From the NCBI RefSeq assembly GCF_010093595.1, contig NW_022985458.1, positions 499,842-563,841 on the forward strand: a stretch of DNA of 64,000 bases, in the 5' to 3' direction. Shown here in pieces: positions 1 through 11,923 of the stretch (the stretch's first letter is position 1; each line of letters starts with the position of its first letter). Source of the DNA: Mytilinidion resinicola (Eukaryota > Ascomycota > Dothideomycetes > Mytilinidiales > Mytilinidiaceae). The position numbers and the translations under genes are program-made. The notes under the pieces were generated by a model. It made no database searches. It saw only the letters and a list, made by a program, of their open reading frames with translations, and was not told the origin of the DNA.

Positions 1-405
1 GTGCCGCCAACATCAGCGGTGTTAATCCATCGTTGTCCCTTGCATCCATGTCGATCTTCCCAGCCTGGAGCAACAGCACAAGAACGCTCCCGTTCCCATT
101 CTCGACAGCGCATTGGAAACGCGTCCAGAAATGCTTATCCACCACGTCGAGCTCGGACGCGCGACCATAGATTAGCTTTGAAGTGAGCCTGAAAATGGCC
201 GCGTCATGTCCTGATACATACGGTACATGGTCCTGCCAATATGTCTTTGCATAAGTGTAGAACCTGAATGCGTGCTCCGGCTTGGACTTGAAGGAGAGTC
301 GCGCTTCTGCAACAGCTTTGCTCATGTCAAATGCAGGTGGCCGTCTCGATCCGAGGATCTTTATGGCAAGATGACGAGCAGTGCTTGAAGAACCCATAGT
401 GGCTT
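1..405 (-). pseudogene. 3' part of a NACHT-ankyrin NLR gene, cut off from its 5' part by a TIR element
   Basis: Read on the minus strand, this stretch stays open and continues the NLR gene of 535-2747. It encodes a charged linker and then an ankyrin repeat near the window edge (RDNDGLTPLMLAA, preceded by VLVLLLQAGKIDMDA). If the element at 406-678 and one copy of the 5-bp duplication are ignored, the frame runs directly from the NLR exon (..IVQAT) into MGSSSTARHLAIK. This segment is therefore the original downstream coding sequence and not a separate gene. The gene runs off the left edge, so the number of ankyrin repeats is unknown. As it stands, translation from the NLR start stops inside the element, so this part is probably not translated unless the element is spliced out. 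Confidence 0.75.
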
Positions 406-678
406 ACTCGGGTTGCAGCACTACAACCTAGGGTCAGCAACTCATATGCAGTAACGTATCAGGATAACATGCTGATACAGGAGGAAGTAACAGGTAGTGC
501 AACAGCAGTGCTGCAGCACGGTATCAGTACTGTATCAGGAAACAGGATGAATCAAGTAACGCGTCAGGAAGAGATACCACGTTATGCCCCCGGGGCTGGC
601 CCCCCTCCTTCCCCTAGTATATAAACAACGAGCTAGACACCCATAGAAATCAGAGTTCACATCAATTTCAACCTGAGT
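406..678 (+). mobile_element. 273-bp TIR element, copy 1, inserted in the NLR exon
   Basis: The ends are ACTCGGGTTG and CAACCTGAGT, a 10-bp inverted repeat with one mismatch. It is flanked by a perfect 5-bp target duplication, GGCTT, at 401-405 and 679-683. The first ~50 bp and last ~30 bp match the two elements at 55741-56025 and 56172-56455, while the middle has diverged. A TATATAA motif lies about 60 bp from the right end. No coding capacity is seen. It could be a MITE-like non-autonomous DNA element or a short LTR-derived unit: a TG..CA pair lies just inside the ends and 5-bp duplications suit LTR integrases, but the conserved ACTC/GAGT tips argue for a TIR element. Confidence 0.85.
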
Positions 679-2747
679 GGCTTGCACAATCTTAGATGGT
701 GCTGATTGTGCCACCATTGGGTGGACCTTAACTCTCGATAATTCAGTCCTGAAGACACCATAGCCGAGGTAAGTGACAACTGTGTCTGCCAACGTCTTTT
801 GCGCCTCTTCAAGCGAGAAGCTCATATGCTTTACGCCATCGAGTCCATCAAGGATATACTGCTTGACGCTGTGATGAACGACGCGGACGGTGAACTCTTC
901 CTCATCAACAGCAAGAAGACATCCGCAGCAAGCTAGTGCTGAGTAGACATCATTCAAGACCCTAGAAGGATCCCAAGTGGCATCTCCAGGAACAACGCTG
1001 AGAGCTTCCCGCAACTCGTCTGTTGTCAGGGGCCGGTAAGCCGCAAGCACAAGTTGCAGCGTTTTTGCTTGGAGTGCTGGATCTGATCTTCCCGACTTCT
1101 GTAAGATCCTAGCAAACGTCGACGAGAGGTCTTTAGGCAGATCTGCCAGTGCTTCTCGGATAGCGTGATCAGTCTTCATACTACACAAAGACTGAATCTG
1201 AAGAGCTACCCAGAGGAACATTCCTTGCGAACCCTTCGAGAGAGCATCTTGAATGTCCAGGATCAAAGTGGGATCTCCGATTGTCAGACGTTCTTGGCGA
1301 AGACAACGCTTAAGGTCTGCTTCGATGAAAGCTTCAATGTCTGGGTTGTCGTCTGGTATTGAGACAGCGCGAGTGGCCAAGAGTTGATTAATAATCGACT
1401 GCAGGCCATTGTTTGGCTCTTCTCGGAAAGAAGCACAGACCAGGACCTTTAGTTTCTCTTGGATCTTCCGGAGAGCCCGCACCAACGTCTCTTTTTCCTC
1501 ATCGTCGCATTCATCTAAGCCGTCAAGGACAAAGTATGCTTTCGTATCAGAAGGGAAGCCCTGAAAGAGCAATTCAAGCACTTTCTCAGTGTCGCCTGTA
1601 GTGCGAGTATTCTCGCAGCTCTTAGCAGGCACGCCAAGATCTGTGACAGTGCGTAGTAGCTGTCGTGCCAGTGAACCGATGATCGTCCGTGCCTGCAGAC
1701 TTTCAAGAACGTCATATTTGCAGAAGAAGTATGCCACCAGGGGTCGCTCTTTCTTGGTGGAGAGGCTGAGGTCGTCCACAATGTTGGCCAGCAGCACCGA
1801 CTTACCCGAACCCAGCTTGCCCGTGTACAACAGTGTGCAAGGGTGCGAGCCATCTCTCCACTCTCGGTACTCTGCTTGTTTCGTGTGGAACGATGTGTTG
1901 CCGGCCTTTCTGATTTGCTTCCACGCTATCTCATGATCGTATGTGGAGCAGAAGTCGAGGACTCGCATGTTGGTTGCATGTCTCTGCTGATGTGAGGCAG
2001 ACTTGAACATTTCTCTGGTCAAAGCCCTAAACCCAGAGCTCTCTTGAGCTTCACTCACGTCAATCTGCTCCTTGATTGAGTTTCCCCACTTGTCAAGGTC
2101 CGTCTGGAAGGCCTTCAAGTGCGAATCGCTCAGAGAAGATGTGAACTGCTGGACAGTCGACTTCTGCCCGAACCTGAACAGGTAACGACACAGGCCAACC
2201 ACCACGATAAAGTACTCAGTGAGGTGTGATTGTAGCTTCGTAGACCGAGGGTATAGCAGGCCGATCGCTTGGTAGCGCGGGGCAGAGCGGCCGACGTCCA
2301 TGAATAGCGAGGATAGCTTTTCAATGTAGGATGAAAGGTTCACGATCGACTGCGGTGTATCAGTGACTGACTACGACGATGATGCAAGAACAAGACGCTG
2401 ACCAACAACGACATGCGCACCAATGACCACACGCCACACGCTAGCAGGTTCTGCGATCCTCCAACCACGACATCTCCAAGCGCAGCGAATTGCTGGACTG
2501 CGTGAAGGAAGCTGGTAAAGCGAGGCCCGAAACATGCACTACTGAACTTCTTTGATGTGTGACGGTCAACCTCGGCCGTCAGCTGCATGACATCGCGTGG
2601 ACTAGGTGTCGTCGAGCGTGATTGCGACCTCAGCGTTCGAAATGTTGACTTTTGCTCGTTCGAGAGGTCGGCCTCGAACTCGGAGACAGCCTGAGCGAGG
2701 CGGATCTCAGGCTTTAGCAATGAAGTTTTCGCTAAAATGCCAGACAT
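535..2747 (-). CDS. NLR-like STAND protein: N-terminal domain, NACHT ATPase, ankyrin repeats beyond (disrupted)
   Basis: Fungal NLR/STAND proteins are signal-activated NTPases, several of which act in heterokaryon incompatibility or innate-type defence. Exon 1 is 2403-2747 (start ATG giving MSGILAKTSLLKPEIRLAQ, a typical N-terminus; the frame is open further upstream only from a GTG). A 53-bp intron (2350-2402, GT..CAG, phase 0) leads into exon 2. Motifs: GDVVVGGSQNLLACGVWS and RSAPRYQAIGLLYPRS in the N-terminal domain (residues ~90-150), Walker A GKLGSGKS at ~292-299, and Walker B FVLDGLDECDDEE at ~388-400. Exon 2 should continue into ankyrin repeats at 1-405, but a TIR element (406-678) places a stop at 535, so the current product has lost its repeats. 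Family assignment is firm; activity is doubtful. Confidence 0.85.
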
Positions 2748-3410
2748 GACTGCTGCTATGGAGCTGCGCAAGCTGTAGCGCAGTCTGACATGGGGGTGTT
2801 TCTCCCCGTCTTCTGTCACAGGGGGAGAGGTCAGCCAAGACGTAGTTGGTGATGCTTAGCGGGCGCGAGAGGTGTCGGGGGCCTGGACTCAGAACAGCGT
2901 GTGAGACGATAACCTAGGCCTCTGAGAGCTCAGACTGTAGGAGAGACGACAAGTGACGAACATTGAGTGGAAAAGTAAAGATGGAATGAATACAACCGAA
3001 ATGCGATGCCAACGATCAGGCTGAAAGACAGTGCAGGTGCTGCACACCAACCTGAGCTTGGCTGCGCATCTCAGCCGCGACCCCGCAGATGCGACGTGGC
3101 CATGTCGCCTTGTCGAAAGCGGACGTCTTCTCTGGTCCTCAAAGCTGCAGGAATCGTTCGCTGCTGGAGGTGCGACGATCAGTGTGTATGTAAGCTTTGT
3201 AATTCGAAGTGTTGAAGTGTGTGGACGGTTGGTGACTGGTGATGGTGGTGTGAAAGGCCCCTCTGCGCTGGATCGCCCTGGGCCGCCGCTCGTACGTGGT
3301 CCGTGTTGTGTCGGTCGAAGAACGGAAAGTGCTTTTGTCGTATTCAAAAGTGCGTAGAAAGCTTGGCGTTTTTCCCTGCACCACACCACCTAAAGTTGTA
3401 TGCGCGCGCG
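2748..3410. other. spacer upstream of the NLR gene
   Basis: GC-normal DNA holding the presumed promoter and 5' UTR of the minus-strand NLR gene. Overlapping open frames exist on both strands, but none shows a recognisable domain, intron pattern or start context, so I call no gene. A short GC-alternating run (gcgcgcgcg) near 3401 marks the change into AT-rich sequence. Confidence 0.5.
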
Positions 3411-4485
3411 TGGGATCACACCTAGATATCTACCCATTTTCAACGCCCTCTTAAACGTGCCTAACTTAATAATTAGTAAGGCTTCTCGCGTGCATATAGA
3501 GCTTGTATACTAACGATTTTTAGTATTAGTATAGAGCTACAACTTAATCTGCTGTTAAATCCTCCTTTCTAGCAGTGCCCGATCCTAACAGCGAAACCAG
3601 CATCCAATATCAGCCTCGCAGCGCCTAGATATTATGCGACTCCTCTAGCTTAATTAGCGCCCAGATTAGATTGCTAAAGTTGTTTACACCGGTATAGCAA
3701 TAGTATATAATATAGAAAAATACATAGTTTAATATAGCGCACCTATAAAGCTAGCCTTAGTTTAAATAAAGCGGCTATAGAAGCTTACTATTATAGATAA
3801 AAAAGTAGTATTCTAGTAGCTTCTAGATAAGGGCTAGTATAACTAGGATAAGATTAGGATATAGCTTAACCTAGAGTATAGTATTAAGACGTTTTAGCTA
3901 ACTATATTATATATAATAAAAAGGAATAGATAGTATTAGGGCTTAAAGTTAGAATTAAATTAAGTTGTATTAATATTAACAAAAGATAAATATAAGGAAA
4001 AAAGAAGTTCCTAGGTTTAACGCTGTAATAAACCTAAGGTTAGAGCAATATTAACTTGTTTTACGGAGCCCTAATTATATAACTATCGGGTATATAGTAT
4101 AGCTTAATTATAAGCAAATATATAGCTATAATATATTTCCCTTTTCTAAAGAAGTCCCCTTTATAAAGGCTGTATTTATTTTATACTTACTATATACTAT
4201 TTTATATTATAGGAAAACCTAGGTGGAGATCTATTATAGTAAAAATTGCGGCTAAAGTAGGCTTCTAATCTAATAGCGTTTTAAATAATTAGTAAGGTTT
4301 TAGTTTATTAGGGTTTTTATAGTAGAAATTAGCTATAAGGTATAGATATCCCTTAGTATAGGTATAGTTATCCTATTAAAGGTTATTATAGCTAATAAAC
4401 TTAATTTTATACTAAATAAGTTCTTTTTTTCTAGTAGTAGGGTTAATTTAGCCCTTATATATACAGCAGTTAACAACTTCTTTAG
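3411..4485. repeat. AT-rich, RIP-degraded DNA left of element A
   Basis: From about 3411 the sequence becomes rich in TA, TAG and TAA, with no open frame, as in the neighbouring retroelements. It ends at the left LTR of element A. It may be the continuation of the element (C) seen right of A at 21233 onwards, since A appears to have inserted there, but I could not match conserved protein blocks across the two halves. Confidence 0.5.
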
Positions 4486-4720
4486 TATAAGAACTTAATA
4501 GGCAAACAGTAATTAGAAAAGGTTATATTGCTATACTATAGAAGTTATAATATAAAAAAAAAAAAAAGGTTAAAGGCGCAGCTGCTAGAAGTAGGTTCCT
4601 AGCGCGGTTGGCGCTAGCTGCTAGTGCGCCCTTTTAATTATTACGTAACTATATAACGTTTTATAACTATAGGTAAATATTACTTATAAAATAAAGGAAA
4701 AGGCCGTCTAAAACCTAATA
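4486..4720 (-). repeat. left (3') LTR of element A
   Basis: 235 bp. On the plus strand it begins TATAAGAACTT (TGTGAGGACTC in the unmutated solo copy at 44616) and ends CCTAATA (CCTGACA in the solo copy). The changes from the solo LTR are C to T and G to A. The core GGCGCTAGCTGCTAGTGCGCC-like imperfect palindrome is retained. Confidence 0.85.
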
Positions 4721-6111
4721 CTACTTTTTTTCTTTGCAGGTTTAAGCTTCTATAAAAAGTAGTAAAAAAAAAAGGTTATAAACTAAATAAATAAGCTTCT
4801 AAGCGCTGGTACGCTTAGAAAAAACTTACTAGAAAGTGCTAACACTATAAAAATTGTTTTAATCTTCCTTTCTAGGTTACTAGTTAGGCGGAAGAACTTA
4901 AGCAGAAGGGCGGGGTTTATATAGGTATTTCCAGTAGAATAGCCAGGCGTTATAGTAGTCTAGCCAATTTTTTGCGGGTTCCTAATAGTATTAAGGGTTA
5001 TCTACCTATTTAACCTTATATTAGACACCGCGTCTAACTTATCTAGAATTAATAATTTTATTAATAAAGAATTTTTCTTTCTAAGTTTTTTGTTTCTTTA
5101 TTCTAGACTAAATAGATAGGCTATAGTTCTAGATAAAACTGTAAAGGTACTAAATTAGGGTGGTACTAGCGTAGTAGATTTAGGTGGAAAACGTTAAATA
5201 TTCCTTTAGCTACTAGCTAGTTAGAAAGCTAGACTTCTACTACTTTACTTTTAGGGATAATTTAAGTAACAGGCTAGGGTCTAGCGTATTTATTGTCTAG
5301 TTTCTTAGTAGGGCGCTCTGTTTTCCAGTTCCTAGTATTAATATAAACTAGGTCTCCTATTTTAAAAAGAGAAGTATTAGCGCAGTGCGCGTTTACGTGT
5401 TCTGCTTATTATTCTTAGGCCTAAGCAATATTTTCCTAAAGGAATTTAGTAAGCTTTTCTATACTATTAGATATATTATTTGTAATTTTAATCTTATTTA
5501 TTGTTCTATTATCTAAATCTAGGTCTACAGCCTCGGCCAGTTCTAGGCTAGATTAAGAGTAGTAGCTAGTATCTGCAAAAAACAGCGTTATACCTGTAGA
5601 TATATTAATAGTATTATTTACTTAGAATTCTGCTATTAGTAGCCAGTTAACCTAATTATCTTAAGTATAGTTAATATATTTACGTAAATACTTCTCTAGC
5701 TCCTAATTAAAGTATTCTATTTATCTATTAGTTTTAGGGTAAAAAGTAGTAGATATTTTAAAAGATATTCTAAGGCGTTAGTATAGGCGTTTCCAGAACT
5801 TAGTAATAAAGTTGCTGCCCCTATCTAAAGTAATAGATTGTAGGATTCTATATAAGGCGAAAAGTAGTAGAAAAATCTAAACTAGTGCCTTTAAACTTAA
5901 ACTGTTTATAGAAATAAAGTAGCAGTGTTTTATAAGTCTATTATAGACTATAGTAATATTCCGATATTTAATTCCTTAGCGGGTGTAGGCGGGGAGACTA
6001 ATAATATAGTTAATGCTAAAATATTACTATTGCTTATTTAGAATAGGTAAGGGCCTAAGGAAACTATATTTCTTATTTCTTAAATACTTAGTTTATTAGT
6101 AAATAGTATAG

Positions 6112-6658
6112 TATAACAGGTCGTCTCTTCTATACCTTCTAAGTGTTACACACTAAGGTAGGGTATAGGTTAAGTTGTTGTTAGGGTGTAATAGTCTTTA
6201 AAAGGTAAGGCAAGATTAATTTTAGGTATAAGACAGGGTTATTACTTCTAATAGGTAGTATTAAAGTCTTAAGTTAAACACGAGGTTCCTATTTATATAA
6301 AGGAGCGTCCCTATATATAAAAGCTCCGTTCTAAGAAACCTATAGATTACTCTAATCCGTTCTAGATTAGTCTAATCTCTAAATAGTTCCTAGATTACCC
6401 TAATCTTTAGGTGTTCCCTAGATTACTATAATCTTGTCTTAGATTCCTCTAATCTATTATATAGACCTCTTGTCTTGTAATTCCTATCCTTATATTATTC
6501 CTATCCACCAGCAGTCTGTAGGGGAATCCAGGATACTAATATATCCCACACGTAACTCTTTTAGTCCCGTAACCTGGTTCTGCGTAATTAGTCTTATCTG
6601 CTTGCTTATCTCCGCAAGTGCCGCTGCGCTCGGGTGGTTCGTGTTGCGGGTTATAACA
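6112..6658 (-). repeat. left (3') LTR of element B with a palindrome array
   Basis: 547 bp, from TATAACAGG to GGGTTATAACA (ancestrally TGTAACA at each tip). It contains a TATATATAA box near 6312 and, at 6345-6454, five spaced 13-bp palindromes of the form GATTA-N3-TAATC (the last with one arm mismatch). The right LTR has the same array. The 3' portion is less mutated than the rest and holds a short open frame without known function. Confidence 0.85.
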
Positions 6659-9600
6659 CTCGCTCCCCCTTCTAAGGCTTTCGGCCCGAAAGTATTTCCG
6701 TGGTGGGGTCTCGGATAAATAGCTGGCGATGCCCTATCTGCTGGGCCGTTATTATGCTTTTCTATTTCTTCCTTTACTATACCTAAGGTTCCGAAGTCTA
6801 GTAAGTTCTTGCAATGTAACCTTCTATCTAATTGTTCCGCAAAGTTCGGAATTAAAATACCTTCCTGTTCCTGCTGTTGCGATAAAGGCCTAGCCTGTAA
6901 GGTGTTAGAAGGTAACACTTAGTATAGGAAATGCGTGAAAATTGGTGGTATATATAATATCTTTAGTATTAATAAGGCTGCCTGTAGGTTGTCCTTATCT
7001 TATTATTGCCCTCTACTAATATTCTATAGTTTATAAACTAGATGCCGCTATAGCTTAATTAGAATAAGAGGAGGAGGCTGCCTATACTAAATATTGTCGG
7101 TTGCGCAAGCAGCGCAAGCTCCTGGAGCAGCGTTGCTCCGATATACTTTACAGGGGTTTTTCCACTCTAGAGGAGATGGAAAAGGAAGATTAGGAAGAGG
7201 CTGCGCAGAAAGAACAAGAGCGTGTTGAGCAGGAAGGCTTGCCTTCTGCCTTAAGGACTGTCGGGTATTCTTCTTTCTCTTAGAATGTGCTGGGCACTGC
7301 CAGCCGTCTTTTCCGTTGCCGTGCATTCTAATTATAAAGCAGTAATACTCGGCCTCCGGATTCCTTTGATCCTTCCTGGTTGGACAGTGCACTATCGCCG
7401 TTTTTCTAGGCTGTTCCGGATTCTAGCAGTAAAACTGCTGCAGGAGTTCCTAATAATTTACTAAACTCTTAACCGGTTCCTATATATTCTTAGAAATACT
7501 GTATTCTTTCTACTTAATTAGGTACTTCTTTTACTAACCGTGTTGTTAGGAATCTAGGATTTACTCGACCTTATATTTATTATTATTATTAACCTTAATA
7601 TTATTTTCTAGCTTAGTATTAGGTAATACGGGTTCTAGTAGCAATATATAGAAAACCGGGTATATTTTCATCCTATTAGGTAGCCTAAGCTTATAGTTTA
7701 CTAGGCTAATAACGTTTTATATTTTAAGTGGTCTAATCTTAACATAGTCTAACTTTATGCTTAGTTATTTTATTTTAATATTTTTGCGGAGTAGGTAGAC
7801 TCTATCCCCCCTCTTAAAGGTTAGTGCAATACTCTAGTATTAATTATAATATCTTACTAACCTTAGTGTTAGGAATTAGATATCTATTAAAAGCTGTCTC
7901 TATAGCTTCTTAATATTTTTAACTAATAGTAGTGCCCTCTAGGCCCTTATACTATTAAGTCAGGGTTTTTAATACGCCTTTAGATTAAAACTATAGTTTG
8001 CAAAAAAGGGCGATACTTTTATTATCTCCGTAGATGCACTATTATAGGCGAACTAGGCTATTAGTAGTAGCAATACCTAATTATCCTGCCTGTAATTAAT
8101 ATAGTATTATAGGTACTATTCTAAAGTCTAATTAAGCCTTTCCGTTTACCCGTCCGTTTAAGGGTGAAACGCCGTGGAAAGCTTATGCTTTATTCCTAGT
8201 TATGCGGTAAGGGTCTGCCAGAATTTTAATATAAAGAGCTTGTCTTGGTCTAAAATTATCTCCTAGAGTAGCCTGTAGTTGCTAATAATATACTTTAAAA
8301 ATATATAGGCCAGATCTTCTGCTATTAATACTTCTTAGTAAGGGATAAAGTATATATATTTAGTTAATCGGTCCGTAACTACTAATATTATATTGTACTT
8401 TATACCTATTATAGGCTTAATAGACTATAGTAGTTTAACTATAAAGTCCTATATAATAGATTTCTATACCTTTTTTAGTATAGAGGAACTTTTTATTAGT
8501 CCGTATAGTATATATTATGCCGACTTATTCTTTATATACTCGTATTTGTGTACAATTTTCTCCGTTAGTTTCCGAAGTCCGGGGAAATAAAATGTTCTTG
8601 CAATTCTTTCCCGTGTTTTTTCCACTTCCTAGTGCCCGTGCACTGGTGTACTGTAGAATTCCTTAATAAGCTTTTCCTATAAAGTTTTAGGCATAAATAT
8701 CTTATTCTATAAGGTAATAATACTGTCTTAGATTTCTCTATATTCTTAGTTTATAGGTTCTAGGCGCAAACTTTACCAGTTATAACCTGCTAAATCCCGG
8801 CTTTCTTAATCTAGTTTCTGGGCTGCCTTAATTTGTTTATACTACTTATTATCCTTGGACTAATAAGCAGCTGCTGCTTATACGTGGTTAAATTTAAGGG
8901 TTTCTAGACTTCTCTCTCTAAGTATAGATTGCCTGGTCTTTCCGGCTCCTTCTATATAGTCCGGCCTTCGGCTAAGTGCATCTATATAAGTATTTTTAGA
9001 TCCCTTTCGGTATATAATCCTAAAATTAAAGGTTCCTAGTTTTTCTAACTATTTTACCTATCTTCTATTTAACTCCTTAGTTATAGTAAAGTATATTAGA
9101 TTCTTATAGTCTGTATATACCTGTATTATATATACTGCTTTTTTAAGGTAAACTTTCTATTAACTAAATACTTCTACTATAGCCAGCAGTTTCTTATTAT
9201 AGATATTATAGTTTAGCTTAGCTAGGCTTAGCTTTTATAAGTAGAACGCTATAGAATATAACTTCCCTTATTTATCTAGTTAGTTAAGTATCGCTCCTAA
9301 TACTTTATCTAATATATTACTCTTAATAGTAACTAGTTTCTATAGATTAAAGATTGCTAATACTAGTTTTAAGGCAAACTGTACCTTTAGTTTATTAAAT
9401 ACGCTCTGCGCTTCTAGGGTCTATTTATACTTAATATTCTTCCTGGTAAGTCCTATAAAAGGCTCTGCAATTTTTAAGTAGCCCTTAATAAACTGCCTAT
9501 AGTAATTAGCTAACCCTAGAAATAACTATAGTTCTTTTAAATTTATAGGCTCTAGCTATTCTTAGATAGAAAACACTTTACCTTTTTCTATTTTAATTTA

Positions 9601-11923
9601 TCCTAGACTAATAACGCATTCTAGGAATCTAACTCTCTACCTATAGAACTTGCACTTATCCGGGTTTACTATAAGGTTGTATTTTTTAAGTCTTTTAAGC
9701 ACCTTTCGCACGTGTATTTTATATTCGCTTAGCGTTTCTAAGTATATAAGGATATTATTAAGGTATACTACTGCAAACTAATCTAAGTAGCCCCTTAGCG
9801 CTAAGTTAACTACTGCCTGGAATATTGCTAGCGTATTAGTAAGCCTAAATAGTATTACTATATACTTAAAGTATCTATATTAAGTTCTAAAAGCCGTCTT
9901 CTACTCTTCTCCTTCTTTTATCCTAATTAAATAGTACCCTTCGCATAGGTCTATTTTTATAAAGTACTTAGCCTTATATAGTTAGTTTTTAAGTTCGGAG
10001 ATTAAAGGTAATAGATAGCGGTTTTTAATTATAATCTTATTTGGTTATCTATAGTCTATATAAAGGCGTAGCTTACCGTTTAGTTTTAGAATAAATATTA
10101 TAGGGTAACCTATAGGTAATTCCAATAGTTTAATAAATCCTTGCTTTAGGTTTTTTTCCAGGTATTCTTCCAGCACTTCTAGCTCGCTCTAGGCTAGTAA
10201 ATAGATTAGTCTAAACTGCGGTTGTTCGCCTAGTACTAGGGGAATATAGTAATCCTAAGGTTAGTGCTTTAGTAGTGTATTCTAAACCTTTTTTATAAAG
10301 ATTTTTCTAAATTTATTATATTCTTCTAGCACGTCTAGTGCTTTTGCTGCCTTAGCTATCTACCGGCTGCTTAGGGGTCTAGGCTACTGTTGGCTCGCTG
10401 CCCTATCTTCTTCTTAGGCTTCCTTGCCTTTTAAGGTATCTATGTTTATATCTTGTTTTTACTTAGGCTTATTCTGGCGCGGGGTGCCCTTTAGTCTGCT
10501 TTTTAATTAGATTCTTACTTTACTAGACTTCTAATTAACTTAGGGGTTATGCTGCTTTAGCTATAGTATACCTAAGATTATATTATATCTCGCCGTGTTT
10601 ATTATATCTATGCTAATAGTTTCTCTATATTCTTTAATCTATATAACACCTAGTTAAGTTTCTATAGTTACTTGCCCGTTGCTATATTACACGGGTATGC
10701 TATCTACTGTATATAGTCTGTAAGGTCTGTTTTTCTATTGCTAGGAGATCTGGTTTCTTCTAATAAAGTTATAGAATATAAAATTTCCCTGCGCGCTACT
10801 GTTTAGCAGTGCTTTTACCAGGTTTCTACTAATCTTAACTAATAGGATTATATATCTGTAGTTCTAAATAGGAATAGAGTTAGGCTATATTACCGAGTTC
10901 CTTTCTTTTTCTATAATATAGGCTTTTCCTACTAGAGTAGTAATAGTCGCGGTTTGCGTTCCTTTATCTTTAGCTGCTCTATAGAACCTTATTCTTAGCT
11001 ACTCTAGCCGTTCTATTGCTTAAGCGCCTGCTCGTTTTTTAGCTATTTTTATAGCTAATAGTTTATATATTTTGTTTCGCAATATACTAGATATAAGTCC
11101 TAGTAGTATATTTACTAGTCTTTGCTTTTCCTATATTCTATTAGATACTAAGGGTCTGGAACTATAGTAGCTACCTCTATAAGTTTGTCTTTCTTACCTA
11201 TAATATAGTGCTCTGTTTCCTTAAACAGTACTAGTTACGTAATAATATAATATTTTATCTAATATAGGTACTATCCTTAATATTTCTTATATGTTATATG
11301 CTTGTTATATTTGTTTTTAATATATAATACCTAAGATATTTGTCTATAAAGTAGGTGGTTTCTATCTAGCCGTTTATCTTCCTTATTATAGACACCTGTT
11401 TCGCCGATAGGGTGTAATATTCTATAGATCTTAATCTTGGTTTATCTTCCGTATAGCTCTAGCGGTTCCCGCTCTAGTCTAATACTAAATTCTCTATTAC
11501 TAGACTACTTTTCTAGTTCGCGATCTTTATTACTATTATAGTACTTCTTACTATCCTTAATAGGTAATTTATTATCCAGTTCTTGCTAGATATTGCGGCT
11601 TAGGCCTTCTAATATATCTAATCCTGCGCGGGTTTCTGCGCTAATAGTTGCTTTTGTTAACGTTCCTGCGGCTGCAGCTATTTTTACTTCCTTTTCTCTG
11701 GCGAGCTGTTCTGTAACTCTTCCTATAGCTTTTAGGAATTAGTAACTAGCTAGTGCTCTTAGCTCTGCGCCCGCTGTAGCGTTTTTAGCTTTTTACGCTT
11801 CTTATCCTTTATTAAGGCGTGCGAGAATTTCTCTTGCGCTTTATTTATACGTGGCTATAACTCTATTAACCTGTGCTTCTGTGTCTAGTAACTCGGTTTT
11901 GCTATTAGTTTATAGCTTGGGTA

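Noticed and set aside
406..678. Plain intron explanation for the NLR insertion
   Set aside because: Perfect target duplication and homologous copies in another gene show that it is an inserted element. Splicing at its tips here would leave an in-frame TAA.
2748..2819. Upstream extension of the NLR start to a GTG codon at 2819
   Set aside because: Nuclear fungal genes rarely start at GTG, and the ATG at 2747 gives the family-typical N-terminus.
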